A stretch of 64,000 nt of DNA from a bacterium (GCA_023150945.1 JAKLJX010000028.1:1-64000); one strand, 5' to 3'; shown: positions 33,946-44,435, counted from the stretch's first letter. The notes: generated by a model not told the origin, from the sequence alone. Translations and numbers: made by a program.

Positions 33946-35340
33946 ATGTCTGCACCGGCAGCATTCTCCGAAGCCGCGCTGCACGAGCTGTGGCAGCGCC
34001 AGAGCATTCCACCGGAATTGCTGAAAACCACCGCAGGCGAGGGGATCGAAGTCGTGACCCCGGGCCGGCATAACCGCGATGCCGGCCCGGACTTTTTGCA
34101 GGCCACCCTGCGCCTCGCCGGCCGCCTGCTGCAGGGCGATATCGAACTGCATCTCGACGCACGCGATTGGACCAACCACGGCCATCATCAGGATCCCGGC
34201 TACAACAATGTCATCCTGCACGTCGCGCTCGCGGATGACAACCCCGCGCCGGCCGCACTCACCATCACGCGCGAAAACGGCCTGCCCGTGCGGCAACTCT
34301 TGCTTCCCGCTGCCGTGCTTTCTGCCCCTTCTCCGCCACCCGCGACGCTGTTGGATTGCCCGCTCAGCCGCACCACCCCCGAAAAAATTCTCGCCACCGT
34401 GCGCCACGCCGGCGGCCTGCGCTTCGCGGCCAAAGCGCTGGCTTTTGCCGAACAGGTCAAAGAAGGATCATGGGATCAGGCGATCTATCGCGGCTTGTCC
34501 GAGGCGCTGGGGTATGATAAAAATCAGGAGCCGTTTCGGCGGCTGGCGGATTTGCTGCCGATTGATCTGATCTTCGCGGAGTTGCGCGCCAGTCGCACCC
34601 ACCCGCCGGCCGTTTTGGTGGAAGCGCTGATCTTCGGCGCGGCCGGCCTGCTGGCTTATCCTGCGGCGGAGGGCGAGGCCGCAGATGCCGCGGTCACCGC
34701 CTATCGTGAAGCGCGCCGCGAGATTTGGGAGCCGCTGCGCCACAGCCTGCAGATTCGGCCGCTGCCCGCGGCCGGTTGGCGTTTCTTTCAACTGCGGCCG
34801 CAGAATTTTCCCACGCGCCGCCTCGCCGGCTTGTGCGCGATGATCCTGAAGTTCTATCGTCACGGCATTCTTGAGCATCTTGCCAGCCTGCTGGAGGCGC
34901 CGGGCAGCCGGCCCGCCGCCAAAGCGCGGGAACTCGTGCGCTTTCTGGTTTGTCCGGCGCAGGGCTTTTGGCGCCAGCACTACAGTTTTCGCGATCGTGA
35001 AACCACGCCCGCGGCCAAACCGGGAGATTTGATCGGCCGCGACCGCAGCCGCGATATTCTCGTCAATCTTTTGCTGCCGGCGCTCTGGCTTTACTATCGC
35101 GAAGCCGGCAACGCCACCCGCCAAAATCAAGTGCTGGAGATTTACAGCCACCTGCCCCGGCTGCAGGAAAACCGCCTCACGCTCGCCATGCAACAGCAAC
35201 TCAGCGCGGTGCATCCGCTGGCGCGCGCGCTCGCTGCCTCCGCCAGAACGCAGCAGGGCTTGCTGCATTTGCAGAAGCTCTACTGCCGGCCGTTGCGCTG
35301 CAGCGAATGCCTGGCGCTGCCGGGTGAGGTCAGCGCATGA
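33946..35340 (+). CDS. DUF2851 family protein
   Basis: The 464-residue protein matches DUF2851, a family of unknown function common in Bacteroidota and relatives. It has GRHNRDAGPDFLQA, GDIELHLDARDWTNHGHHQD, YNNVILHVAL, and the Cys-rich end KLYCRPLRCSECLAL. GGAGGGGG precedes the ATG. Its last 11 bases overlap the 3' end of the convergent T9SS cargo gene. The last 21 codons are repeated at 44363 and 53016 (see repeats), which marks this gene as the fixed end of the cassette region. Confidence 0.88.
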   Translation: MSAPAAFSEAALHELWQRQSIPPELLKTTAGEGIEVVTPGRHNRDAGPDFLQATLRLAGRLLQGDIELHLDARDWTNHGHHQDPGYNNVILHVALADDNPAPAALTITRENGLPVRQLLLPAAVLSAPSPPPATLLDCPLSRTTPEKILATVRHAGGLRFAAKALAFAEQVKEGSWDQAIYRGLSEALGYDKNQEPFRRLADLLPIDLIFAELRASRTHPPAVLVEALIFGAAGLLAYPAAEGEAADAAVTAYREARREIWEPLRHSLQIRPLPAAGWRFFQLRPQNFPTRRLAGLCAMILKFYRHGILEHLASLLEAPGSRPAAKARELVRFLVCPAQGFWRQHYSFRDRETTPAAKPGDLIGRDRSRDILVNLLLPALWLYYREAGNATRQNQVLEIYSHLPRLQENRLTLAMQQQLSAVHPLARALAASARTQQGLLHLQKLYCRPLRCSECLALPGEVSA

Positions 35341-35347
35341 GCGTCAT
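35275..35347 (+). repeat. Cassette boundary repeat, copy 1 (genuine DUF2851 end)
   Basis: These 73 bp are the last codons of DUF2851 plus the final codons (KMTLMR, read on the minus strand) of the convergent cargo gene. They match 44363-44435 with about one difference over the core (C/T at 35331). Copy 3 at 53016-53079 matches over about 64 bp. Confidence 0.9.
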
Positions 35348-38300
35348 TTTCACCACCTTTCTTTCCTCGCCAGAAGCGACATGCGTGAAGTACGTGCCGC
35401 TGGCCACGGCCCGGCCGTGCTGGTTGCGCCCATCCCACGTGATCTGATGCGTACCGGCCTGACGCCAATCGCGGCTCAATTCCCTCACCATCCTGCCATA
35501 CACATCATAGACCTGCACGGTCACCAGGCCGGCAGTTGGAAGATGAAATTGGATTCGCGTAGCGGGGTTGAAGGGATTGGGATGGACGTTGACGGAGAAC
35601 GAAGCCGGCAGCGGCGCCAACAGCGCGGCTGCTGCTGCCCGCGCCTTTTGCGCGGCGTCTTCTACGGCTTCATAAACATGAACCAGCGCACCGCCGGCTT
35701 TAGCCAGATCGAGATTGGAGAATTTCGGCGCCAGAGTGATTTTTTGACCGCGCCAGGCTTGCAACGGAAAGACCAAGCGCACGCTTTGCTTTGTCGTGCC
35801 GGTTGCTGCGAGCGAAGGCAAAGCGATATTGGCAACTGGCAGACCCGTTTCCGCTGAAGAAATCTCAAACGCCACTCCGGCCGTGAGATGATCGTCTCTC
35901 CGCAGTTGCCCGGCATTGCGACTCGAGAGGTGGAGGGTGAACGCCAGACTATCCGTGTTTGCCGGCAACACCACGCCGGACAAACTCACGGTCGCCGCCA
36001 GGTCACTGCTCAGCAGGGAGTCTACGCTGATCTCGGGAAAGGCGAGGCTGTTTTGGCTTTCCCCTGCGACGATTTGGAAAGCGTCTATTTGCAGCATCAG
36101 GTTCGTGGAATCATCCCAAAAATATGCGATGCGGCGATGATAGACCAGGTCCTCTTCGCTGCTGCTTTTGCTCAAGCCTCCGGCAGGCCCCACAATCAAC
36201 GCATGAGGAGCAGAGCCGGCGCTGCGCCACAAGGCCAATGATGCCGCGCCCGGGGGATTGGCGATCGCCAGCGAAACGTCGGCGCCGTTGCTGGCAATGA
36301 TCGTACCCGCGGCCGAGCCTTCCCAGCTTGTGCCATTGTATCTCCGTTTGCGAATGTTTTGGCCGCCGCTGTTGTCCTGGCAAACAGCGGTTGCGGCGCC
36401 GCCGGTGTGGCCGGTAATACTGGGGCGAAGCTGATCGTAATTGTTGCTCACCAGCATGGCGACGGCGTTACCGAGGTTCCTGTTGTGATAGATCACCTGG
36501 CGAAAATAGACCTCGGCTTCGAGCGCTTGCCAAACAACATGACGATCATTGTTTGCGGAAATCGCATAGGAAGAGTATTGATTGCTCGAGGCGAAGGGAT
36601 CGGTGCTGATGTCGGCGGCTGCGGTCCATGAGTTCAAAGTTCCGTTGTAACTCTGATGATAGATGTCGCTGCCTTGATCCCAGGTGACATGGAATCGGTG
36701 CGTGGGCACGTCGTCATCTCGCCTGTAAATCAGGCTCGGGTTGCGCGCATTGGTGTTGTTGGTAACGGCAATTTCGCTGAGGCCTGGCCAGTTGCTTTCC
36801 GCGGCATTGGTGGAGCGTTTTGCTCTCAGGCCGGCACTGCTGCGATAGATTACCATCATTTCAAAATCTGTCGCCGGTTTGCTCAGGGCGATGGCCGGCA
36901 GCAGAGCGTTGGCGGAAGTAATGGCCGTGGCGCCATTGATGGTTTGGATGCCGTCCCAAGCGGATCCGCTGAAACGGCGATACTTGAGGTCGTAGGTGTT
37001 CGTGCCGGTTTTGCGCTGCCAAACGACATACAGTTTGCCGGAGTGCTCGGCGAGGCAGGGATATTTGTTGCTGCCGTCGCCGCTGCTCAGCCGCCGGAAT
37101 TCGCTCAACGCGCCCGTGCCGGTCAATTTCTCATAGCAAATCTCGCCGTCGGTCTCGAACACGAGATGATAATTGCCGGCGGCATCGCGCACCAGCTTGC
37201 GGCTGTTGTTGAACGCCGTGGCCTCGCTGCTGTTGGTCACATAAATCTTGCCGCTGCCGCTGGTGACGATCGTGCCGCCGCCGGACACCGTGGCGTTGGA
37301 AGGCAACACCAAGGCGCCTTGCACGGTCAGCGTGGCGCCGGCAGCGATGATGACATTGGCCCCGGAGGCCAGGGTCAACGTGGCGGCGCTGGTGACCGTT
37401 GCATTCGCGTTGACGCACACCGTTCCCGGCCACGTGGTGTTGGAAGAGATCGTGCCACTCCAATTGCCGAGGTCTTCGAGCTTGAGCAGCTTGCCCTGGC
37501 CCGGGCCGAGCGTAAAGGTATAAGTGATCGTCGTTGCATTCGCAGGCAGGAAGCGTTTTTGATCGCCGGTGAAAAGATCGGTAATGAGATACGCGTTCGC
37601 GCTCGTGCTTTGGAACCTCATCGTAATCTCGCGGCTCTCCGTGCTCGTGCAGCGGCGGTTGACCACCATGTAGTGATTGGTCGCGCCGCTTTGCAGCACG
37701 CCGGTTTCGACGTAGGTTTCATTCCCTGCATCCCAACCTCCGCCAGGCACTTTGCTTTGAACGTCATAGAGTTTGTAAGTGCTACTGATCGGCTCGGTGG
37801 TGTTTTGGTGAATGGAGAAGCCGGCTTGCCATGAGAGCGGGAGAAAATTCGCGCCGATATTCACCAAGCTTTGGCTCATGCCTTGGTAGTTGTTGTGGAT
37901 GGATTGTACGGAAGTGTATCTGGAGGTTGGATTGCGATTAGCATCAAGCAATCCTTCTTGACCATCGGCCGTCCTCGTATAAAGATAATAAATGATTCCA
38001 TCCGCGCCATAGGCTAGTGCCAAGTTGATTTGACAAAGGATTTCCTCCAGGCTTGGAGAACGATAGTTGTACCTGCCCGAGGCTTGATGAGCCTGAATGA
38101 TGGCGTAAAACGGTGTGCCGGGCTGATGCGTTCTGATTGCTGTTGCCGCTTCACCAAATTGGCTCGCCGAGGTCTGGAGTGCATTCTGAAAACCTAAGCC
38201 ACTAGTAGGCGTTCCGGTGGGGAAGGGATAATTGCAATGCATGAAGACATCCAAGCTGCTTGCCGTCTGCAACAGTGCATTCAATGCTCCCGGCGGGAAG

Positions 38301-38887
38301 GGGCAAGTTTGTACGGCTGCCAGAACTCCTGGCGCGCGGACATGAACGGCATTCGCGAGATATTCCGCCCAGGGATGTTTGTGCAGATAGGAGAGCGAAT
38401 CTTCCGCGGAAGAAAGAAAACTATGGAGACCGGCATGGCCACCGTGCAAATTATACATGGAAGTAAAGCCATTGTTGACTCGGGCTTCCCAAGCAGGGTT
38501 GCCAGGCCCGCCGGTCTCGTAAATTGCCCTCCATACCTGGTAGGGAACTCCGGAGGAGGCATTGGCAGGCGACCAGTCCGCCGTGGTTTCAAACTCTCTG
38601 GGTGCCGGGGCCGTGGCGAGCGAATCGCCCATGAAGATCAGGGCTTGCTCGGCTTCGATACCGGTGCAAGCAACGAAGTAATTCAAGCCGAGGTTGAGGA
38701 GCTTGTCTCGCTCGTTTGTTCTCACGCGCCAAACATTTGAAACTGGAGAATAAATCGGATCGGGTCCGATCCCTGGGCGAAAACACCAAGCACCGAGTCG
38801 AAACACAGATTGCGCCGAGCCATCTGCGGCGACGGCAAGAATAACGCTGAATGCGGCAAAGCAGCGAAGAAGGGTTTTGTAACGCAT
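35330..38887 (-). CDS. T9SS-exported TIM-barrel/propeller surface protein, full-length paralogue
   Basis: The 1185-residue protein has a signal peptide and a barrel-like catalytic-type domain (residues ~25-460; EEILCQINLALAYGADGIIY, NHYMVVNRRC). A short beta-helix-like repeat (TLTLASGANVIIAAGATLTV) follows, then a propeller of LVWQ-type repeats and a C-terminal sorting domain beginning VHPNPFNPATRIQF. I cannot name an enzyme family. Glycoside hydrolase activity is possible. AAGGAGG precedes the ATG. It ends cassette 1, 36 bp after an FG-GAP gene. Its first 430 residues are paralogous to the truncated gene at 40819-42171. Confidence 0.82.
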   Translation of the reverse strand: MRYKTLLRCFAAFSVILAVAADGSAQSVFRLGAWCFRPGIGPDPIYSPVSNVWRVRTNERDKLLNLGLNYFVACTGIEAEQALIFMGDSLATAPAPREFETTADWSPANASSGVPYQVWRAIYETGGPGNPAWEARVNNGFTSMYNLHGGHAGLHSFLSSAEDSLSYLHKHPWAEYLANAVHVRAPGVLAAVQTCPFPPGALNALLQTASSLDVFMHCNYPFPTGTPTSGLGFQNALQTSASQFGEAATAIRTHQPGTPFYAIIQAHQASGRYNYRSPSLEEILCQINLALAYGADGIIYYLYTRTADGQEGLLDANRNPTSRYTSVQSIHNNYQGMSQSLVNIGANFLPLSWQAGFSIHQNTTEPISSTYKLYDVQSKVPGGGWDAGNETYVETGVLQSGATNHYMVVNRRCTSTESREITMRFQSTSANAYLITDLFTGDQKRFLPANATTITYTFTLGPGQGKLLKLEDLGNWSGTISSNTTWPGTVCVNANATVTSAATLTLASGANVIIAAGATLTVQGALVLPSNATVSGGGTIVTSGSGKIYVTNSSEATAFNNSRKLVRDAAGNYHLVFETDGEICYEKLTGTGALSEFRRLSSGDGSNKYPCLAEHSGKLYVVWQRKTGTNTYDLKYRRFSGSAWDGIQTINGATAITSANALLPAIALSKPATDFEMMVIYRSSAGLRAKRSTNAAESNWPGLSEIAVTNNTNARNPSLIYRRDDDVPTHRFHVTWDQGSDIYHQSYNGTLNSWTAAADISTDPFASSNQYSSYAISANNDRHVVWQALEAEVYFRQVIYHNRNLGNAVAMLVSNNYDQLRPSITGHTGGAATAVCQDNSGGQNIRKRRYNGTSWEGSAAGTIIASNGADVSLAIANPPGAASLALWRSAGSAPHALIVGPAGGLSKSSSEEDLVYHRRIAYFWDDSTNLMLQIDAFQIVAGESQNSLAFPEISVDSLLSSDLAATVSLSGVVLPANTDSLAFTLHLSSRNAGQLRRDDHLTAGVAFEISSAETGLPVANIALPSLAATGTTKQSVRLVFPLQAWRGQKITLAPKFSNLDLAKAGGALVHVYEAVEDAAQKARAAAAALLAPLPASFSVNVHPNPFNPATRIQFHLPTAGLVTVQVYDVYGRMVRELSRDWRQAGTHQITWDGRNQHGRAVASGTYFTHVASGEERKVVKMTLMR

Positions 38888-38923
38888 GATGGACCTCCTT
38901 GTGATTTGTTTGAGAGTGAGAGA

Positions 38924-40723
38924 TTATCTTAATACCAGAAGTTTTTGCACAGCTCTAAGCAGGCCTACCTGTACTTGAATGAAATATACGCCATCGGGCA
39001 GAAGGGCCGAGTTCTGGTCTTGGGTATTCCAAGCCAATGAAATGGCCGTCTCTGTATTTGCAAATACCCAATTGCGAACAAGTCTGCCCGTGACATCGAA
39101 AACATCGATTCTAACCTCGTGCTTTGAGCCGTTGGGAAATTGTAACTCAATGTTTGCTCGACTCTTTGCCGGATTGGGGTAAATAGGCAGGAACTCAAAC
39201 TGAATTGGCGTTGAAGCAGATTTTGGGGCATCGACTCTCGTTGCATAGCTGCCGTTGGCGACAACGTAAAAGAGACCATTGGCAATCCCGATCAAATCGA
39301 GGTCGCCGTCGCGATCGAGATCAACCGCGCGAAGCCCCCGACTCAGAGGCCGATCAAAAGGCAAAGGCACTTGGCTATGAAATGAAAAAATTCCACATCC
39401 ATCATTCATGAAGATACAAACGTCCGGTGCATATCTTACCGGCATAACTGATGTCAAATTGCTGTTGGCAAAAGCCAAATCAATGTCGCCATCTCCATCA
39501 AAATCCCCGCCTTCCACAGTTTCTGCGTAACGGGCTAGCAGCGTATCAACTTGCAAGCCTGAGGGATTCAATTGACCGCTGCCATCATTGAAGAGAGTCA
39601 GATACCGACCGGCTGCTCCAGGCACAAAGGCATAATCAATATCGGCATCTTGATCCAGATCATTTCCATAGAAATGGGTTTGCTCATGAGGAAGCTCCTG
39701 CACTTGAAGGATTTTCAAGCTGTCCGACTCGGTTGAGCGAAAACTTGCAAAACCAACTCTAGTTTTGTCAACTATTGAACCGCCAACATAGACAAAATCC
39801 GTTTTCCCATCGTTATCAAGGTCATAGGATATGCCAGGATGATAGAAAGTCGGTTGAGGAATCGGTGGCTTGGATTTTAGAAGCATGTTGAAGGATATTC
39901 CATTTTGACTCAAGCCAAAATACAACGTATCTGATATCACACTTCCAATGACAAAATCCATTATGCCATCATTATTGAAATCCTGGGCTTTTGCAAAGCC
40001 ATTCAACCTGAAGGGAAAATTCTTTTCAAAAAAATTGCCGGTTCCATCATTCAAGACGGAGCTATTGCCGGTATATGGAATATCCTGATCACCGTCACGA
40101 TCTAGGTCTGCTGTTTCGTTACCAGGGCCGATACCAATAGGATCATTTTTGTGATTAAATCGAATGATTCCCTTGCCGTCGTTGAAGTACACGAGCATTT
40201 TGTAATCAATATCCGCGTTGCCAATCAAATCTGGCCAACCATCGTTATTGAAATCTGAAACAATAAAGCTTGTTGACAAAACACCTCCAAACAAAGCTTC
40301 TACTTTAAAATCTCCACCGTGGTTCTGCCGCACCGCTACAGTGTAGTGCCAAGTGAATCCTTCAAACGACCTTCCGTCGGCGTAGCGCAATCGCGTGGTC
40401 AATGTCACAGTCACTCGTTCGCCGGCATTGAAAGCCGGTCGGTTATTCAAACGCCAGTGGCGCGGCACAATGCGCAAATCCCGGTTGCCGTTCTCCAGCG
40501 TTACGGTCAATCGGTGCAAGCCGGTAATGTCGGACCAAACGTAAATCGAAGAGTCCGAGAGTGAAGTTGGGTCAAGCGGCGTTTGCAAGCCCACGCGCAG
40601 CTCGGCATCAACAGGAATATTCAGTCCGTGCTGCGGCGGGTAAAGAGAAGTGATAAAGCTCGGTTGGGCGAAGAGTACAAATGGTAAACAGGCGGCAAGG
40701 AAAAACGCGGAGAAGGAATGCAT
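38924..40723 (-). CDS. T9SS-exported seven-repeat FG-GAP/VCBS protein
   Basis: The 599-residue protein has a signal peptide and an Ig-like N-terminal domain (SLYPPQHGLNIPVDAELRVG). Seven calcium-binding DxDxDG blades follow (for example DFNNDGWPDLIG, DLDRDGDLDLIG), fitting a seven-bladed propeller. A C-terminal sorting domain starts at IYPNPAKSRANIEL. It is probably a surface adhesin or scaffold. It is 599 residues long, like its paralogue at 42205-44004, and the N-terminal Ig-like region is nearly identical at the DNA level. GAGGTG precedes the ATG. Confidence 0.85.
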   Translation of the reverse strand: MHSFSAFFLAACLPFVLFAQPSFITSLYPPQHGLNIPVDAELRVGLQTPLDPTSLSDSSIYVWSDITGLHRLTVTLENGNRDLRIVPRHWRLNNRPAFNAGERVTVTLTTRLRYADGRSFEGFTWHYTVAVRQNHGGDFKVEALFGGVLSTSFIVSDFNNDGWPDLIGNADIDYKMLVYFNDGKGIIRFNHKNDPIGIGPGNETADLDRDGDQDIPYTGNSSVLNDGTGNFFEKNFPFRLNGFAKAQDFNNDGIMDFVIGSVISDTLYFGLSQNGISFNMLLKSKPPIPQPTFYHPGISYDLDNDGKTDFVYVGGSIVDKTRVGFASFRSTESDSLKILQVQELPHEQTHFYGNDLDQDADIDYAFVPGAAGRYLTLFNDGSGQLNPSGLQVDTLLARYAETVEGGDFDGDGDIDLAFANSNLTSVMPVRYAPDVCIFMNDGCGIFSFHSQVPLPFDRPLSRGLRAVDLDRDGDLDLIGIANGLFYVVANGSYATRVDAPKSASTPIQFEFLPIYPNPAKSRANIELQFPNGSKHEVRIDVFDVTGRLVRNWVFANTETAISLAWNTQDQNSALLPDGVYFIQVQVGLLRAVQKLLVLR

Positions 40724-40818
40724 GGCTCACCTCTATAGCTTGAGGTTCGTTCACAGTGGATAAGACGCATTTTTCATTTCGTCACTCACAAACTTTTTGA
40801 AACAGTCATTCTCCCAGA

Positions 40819-42171
40819 TCAAACATTTCGCTCGGCGCGCGAATACGCGTTCGCGCTCGTGCTTTGGAACGTCATCGTAATCTCGCGGCTCTCCGTGTTC
40901 GTGCAGCGGCGGTTGACCACCATGTAGTGATTGGTCGCGCCGCTTTGCAGCACGCCGGTTTCGACGTAGGTTTCGGCTTCCGCGTCCGTCGCGCCGCCGG
41001 GAATTCTGGCGGTGACGTCGTAGAGCTTGTAGGTGCTGCTGATCGGCTCGGTGGTGTTTTGGTGAATGGAGAAATCTTCTTTCCAGGCGAGATTGAGAAA
41101 ATTTGCGCCGATGTTGACGAGGGTTTGACCGGTGCCTTGATAGTTAGTGTTGATGTCTTTGACGCGATTGTATTGCGCCGTGGTGTCGCGTGCTGCGTTC
41201 AGCAGGCCGGTCTCGCCGGTCGCGGTAACGGTACTATAAACATAGTAGCAAATTGCCTTGGCGCCCGTGGCAAGGGCCAAGTTCACTTGACACAAGATTT
41301 CTTCTTTGGTCGGCAGGCGTAAACTGTCTGCGGTGGATTGTTGCGTTTGCAACACCGGAAACGGCTTGGCAACGGAGACTGAATCTCTGATGCCTCGCGC
41401 GACGTCTCTGAAGCCGGACACCAACAAGTCGAGGCGCGCTTGAAAGGGGGAGCCGCTGTATGAAGTAGTATCTCGCAAGACATACTGTGACAGCATGAAA
41501 TGATCGGCGCGCACGAGGCGCTTGGCCATGTTGTAAGTGGTTTGATCGTGGCAGCCAAAGGGCACGTTGACATAGCCGGTTTCAAAGAAGGAGTCGATGA
41601 TCGTGCTGTCAGCCATGAAATTGAGGCCGGGAAGCTTGCTCCATTGGCTCATGCATCCTTCCGCGGCAATGACAAAACTATGCACGCCATCGATCCTGGA
41701 CAAGTGGCGGTTGTACATCGCGCGGTAACCCGCGGCGACACTGTCATCCCAAGCCGAGGTCGGATTTGTATAAAGCTCCGCCCGCAACGACCTTTGCCAT
41801 AATTGATAACCGCCGGGGAATGAGGCTGGAGGAAAATATGGATTCGAAGGCGGCGTATATTCCAGCGTGGACTTGAAATCTTTGCGCACGGGCGCGGCGT
41901 CGAGCGAATCGCCCATGAAGACTAGGGCGTCTTCTGCTTCTAAACGATAAGCGCATGCAACGAAGTAGTTCAAGCCGAGGTTGAGGAGCTTGTCGCGTTC
42001 ATGAGGAAAAACTCGCCATACACCGGGGCTTTGCTCGTAAATTGCCTGAAGAGCTGGCTGCGGTTGATGTAAGCACCAAGCACCTACACGAAACACGGAT
42101 TGCGCTGAAGCGTTTTGATTTGCCAGAAACACAACGAGCAGCGCAGCGAAGAAAAAAAAGCGTTGACGCAT
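40819..42171 (-). CDS. Truncated paralogue of the TIM-barrel surface protein
   Basis: The 450-residue product has a signal peptide and the same barrel-like domain as the 1185-residue protein (for example ERDKLLNLGLNYFVAC, LVNIGANFL, NHYMVVNRRC). It stops after STSANAY with an unrelated SRAERNV tail. The break falls exactly where the paralogue goes on into its propeller. It therefore lacks propeller and sorting domain, so it could reach the periplasm but not be sorted by T9SS. GGAGGTG precedes the ATG, so translation looks intact. It may be a free domain or a donor for recombination. Confidence 0.75.
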   Translation of the reverse strand: MRQRFFFFAALLVVFLANQNASAQSVFRVGAWCLHQPQPALQAIYEQSPGVWRVFPHERDKLLNLGLNYFVACAYRLEAEDALVFMGDSLDAAPVRKDFKSTLEYTPPSNPYFPPASFPGGYQLWQRSLRAELYTNPTSAWDDSVAAGYRAMYNRHLSRIDGVHSFVIAAEGCMSQWSKLPGLNFMADSTIIDSFFETGYVNVPFGCHDQTTYNMAKRLVRADHFMLSQYVLRDTTSYSGSPFQARLDLLVSGFRDVARGIRDSVSVAKPFPVLQTQQSTADSLRLPTKEEILCQVNLALATGAKAICYYVYSTVTATGETGLLNAARDTTAQYNRVKDINTNYQGTGQTLVNIGANFLNLAWKEDFSIHQNTTEPISSTYKLYDVTARIPGGATDAEAETYVETGVLQSGATNHYMVVNRRCTNTESREITMTFQSTSANAYSRAERNV

Positions 42172-42204
42172 GGTACACCTCCGTTTGATTTTAGCTGTGA
42201 AAAA

Positions 42205-44004
42205 TCATCTCAACAGCAACAGTTTCTGTGTTGAATGAAATGTGCCCGCTTGGGCCTTGACCAGGTACAAACCATTGGGTAAAAGCTTTGACATTTGATC
42301 TCGAGTGTCCCAAGTGAAATGAATCTCTTGGCTTCGCCCATCAAACCGCCAACTACGAATGAGTTTGCCGGTAACGTCAAAAACTGTAACAACAGTCTCA
42401 ACGTCGATATTTTGTGATAGATGCAACGTGATATTTGCAGACCGTTTGACTGGATTGGGATAGATTGGATCAATGGAAAATCGAATCGGGATTGGCGACG
42501 AATTTTGATCGTCTACATGGTTCGGATAGTCGCCATTCGCCAAGATATAGAAAAGGCCGTTCCCCGTAACACCTATCAGGTCAAGGTCACCGTCACGATC
42601 CAGATCTATGGCACGCAGAACTAAGCTGACAGGCAGATTAAAAGGAAGAGAAATTCGGCGGGCTAATGAAAAATTACTGTTGCCGTCGTTCAAATATATA
42701 GAAACATCCGGGGCAAGACGCAGCGGCATGACGGAAATTGTATTAGTGCTGGCAAAAGCCAAATCCATATCACCGTCGCCATCAAAGTCACCTCCCTCAA
42801 CTGCTTCAGCCAGTCGCGTATCATTGGGATCGCGTTGCAAGCCGGAGGGATTCAATTGACCTTTTCCGTTGTTAAAGTGAGTAATGTAATTGTCCATTCC
42901 GCCGGCAACAAAGGCATAATCAATATCGCCGTCGCCATCAAAATCGTTTCCATAAAAACTCCCTTGCTCATAAAAAAACTCTCTAATTTGTAAAAGCTTT
43001 AAGCTGTCAGAAGCGGTCATTTCAAAACTTACAAAGCCAGCGATGACACCACTGCCGGTACCAGCTACGTAGAGAAAATCGATTCTGCCATCATTGTTCA
43101 GATCGTACGAAAGGCCATGTCGATAAAAAATCGGCCGGCGAAGGGGAGTGATCACTTTCTGCAATTTTTTGAAGGATTCTTCATTCACGCTTAGACCAAA
43201 ATAAAGCGTATCCGACAAAACATATCCAATGACATAATCTATCTTGCCATCGCTATTAAAATCATGCGCCTTTCCCTGACCATTTGGCCAATCAAAATAG
43301 TCTCTCTGGATAAGATTGCCTGCGCCGTCATTTAGGATGACACGCTGGAATCCGAAAAAAATATCTTGATCGCCATCTTTATCAAAATCCGTTACCTCGC
43401 CTGTTGACCCTGTAATGTTAGTCATGTGATGAAATACTATTCCCCCTTTTTGATCATTCAAAAAAACAATCATCTTGCGCTGCACCCCATCATCATTGCC
43501 GACAAGATCGCACCAACCATCTCCGTTAAAATCGGAAACGTAGAAATAGGTTGACGCCCCGCCTCCAAACAAAGCCTCTACCTTAAAAACTCCACCGTGG
43601 CCCTGCCGCACTGCAACGGTATAATGCCAAGTGAATCCTTCAAACGATCTTCCGTCGGCGTAGCGCAATCGCGTCGTTAGCGTCACCGTCGCGCGCTCGC
43701 CGGCATTAAAAGCCGGGCGGTCGTTCAAACGCCAGTGGCGCGGCACAATGCGCAAATCCCGGTTGCCGTTTTCCAATGTCACGGTCAACCGGTGCAAGCC
43801 GGTAATGTCGGACCAAACGTAAATCGAAGAGTCCGAGAGTGAAGCCGGGTCGAGCGGGGCTTGCAGGCACACACGCAACTCGCTATCGGCACGGATGTTC
43901 AGGCCGTGTTGCGGCGGGTAGAGCGAGGTGATGAAGCTGGGTTGGGCAAAAAGTGTGAATGGCAAACAGGCGGATAGGAAAAGCTTCTTGAAAAAGAATG
44001 GCAT
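42205..44004 (-). CDS. T9SS-exported seven-repeat FG-GAP/VCBS protein (paralogue)
   Basis: The 599-residue paralogue of the product at 38924-40723 has the same signal peptide, Ig-like domain, seven DxDxDG blades (DFNGDGWCDLVG to DLDRDGDLDLIG) and sorting domain starting IYPNPVKRSANITL. It is the first gene of cassette 1. GGAGG precedes the ATG. The 97-bp cassette leader repeat lies about 107 bp upstream. The stop is 33 bp from the truncated barrel gene, so the two are cotranscribed. Confidence 0.85.
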   Translation of the reverse strand: MPFFFKKLFLSACLPFTLFAQPSFITSLYPPQHGLNIRADSELRVCLQAPLDPASLSDSSIYVWSDITGLHRLTVTLENGNRDLRIVPRHWRLNDRPAFNAGERATVTLTTRLRYADGRSFEGFTWHYTVAVRQGHGGVFKVEALFGGGASTYFYVSDFNGDGWCDLVGNDDGVQRKMIVFLNDQKGGIVFHHMTNITGSTGEVTDFDKDGDQDIFFGFQRVILNDGAGNLIQRDYFDWPNGQGKAHDFNSDGKIDYVIGYVLSDTLYFGLSVNEESFKKLQKVITPLRRPIFYRHGLSYDLNNDGRIDFLYVAGTGSGVIAGFVSFEMTASDSLKLLQIREFFYEQGSFYGNDFDGDGDIDYAFVAGGMDNYITHFNNGKGQLNPSGLQRDPNDTRLAEAVEGGDFDGDGDMDLAFASTNTISVMPLRLAPDVSIYLNDGNSNFSLARRISLPFNLPVSLVLRAIDLDRDGDLDLIGVTGNGLFYILANGDYPNHVDDQNSSPIPIRFSIDPIYPNPVKRSANITLHLSQNIDVETVVTVFDVTGKLIRSWRFDGRSQEIHFTWDTRDQMSKLLPNGLYLVKAQAGTFHSTQKLLLLR

Positions 44005-44110
44005 GGCTCGCCTCCAGGTTGTGGGTTGTTCTAATGGAAGAGAAGCATTTCTCGTTTCAGGAATCGTGACTGTCTGGAATGAAGGAGCGTCAAGGGGCTC
44101 GGAAGCTAGG

Positions 44111-44207
44111 GTCGGAAGGCGAAAGCGAAGCCGGAGAAATTCGAAATGCGCTCAAAACCGGATTACTGCAGGCACGGAGCCCCTGACAGCAGTTCCCGCA
44201 CTGATCT
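44111..44207 (-). repeat. 97-bp cassette leader repeat, copy 1
   Basis: The segment from GTCGGAAGGCGAAAGCGAAG to CACTGATCT matches 52712-52808 with about five differences and no gaps. It lies 107 bp upstream of the first gene of cassette 1. It contains CTGC...GCAG and CCGG...CCGG complementary parts and no gene. It is a candidate promoter or structured 5' leader for the cassette. Confidence 0.8.
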
Positions 44208-44362
44208 ATGGAATCCGCAAAATACAGACCATAACCACGGGCAGAGCCGGTTTCCTGATAAACGCAATTGTCCTGGCAATTTATGCCTGACCAGCCGCGT
44301 CAGCACGATTGCGCCTGATGCGCACACACGAGAATTCTGACTCGTTTGTTCGCAAATCTGCC

Positions 44363-44435
44363 AAGCTCTACTGCCGGCCGTTGCGCTGCAGCGAATGCCT
44401 GGCGCTGCCGGGTGAGGTTAGCGCATGAGCGTCAT
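44363..44435 (+). repeat. Cassette boundary repeat, copy 2
   Basis: This is the second copy of the DUF2851 3' end. The only core difference from copy 1 is synonymous (GTC to GTT). No DUF2851 gene precedes it. It overlaps the end of the convergent 1270-residue cargo gene exactly as copy 1 overlaps its neighbour. Confidence 0.9.
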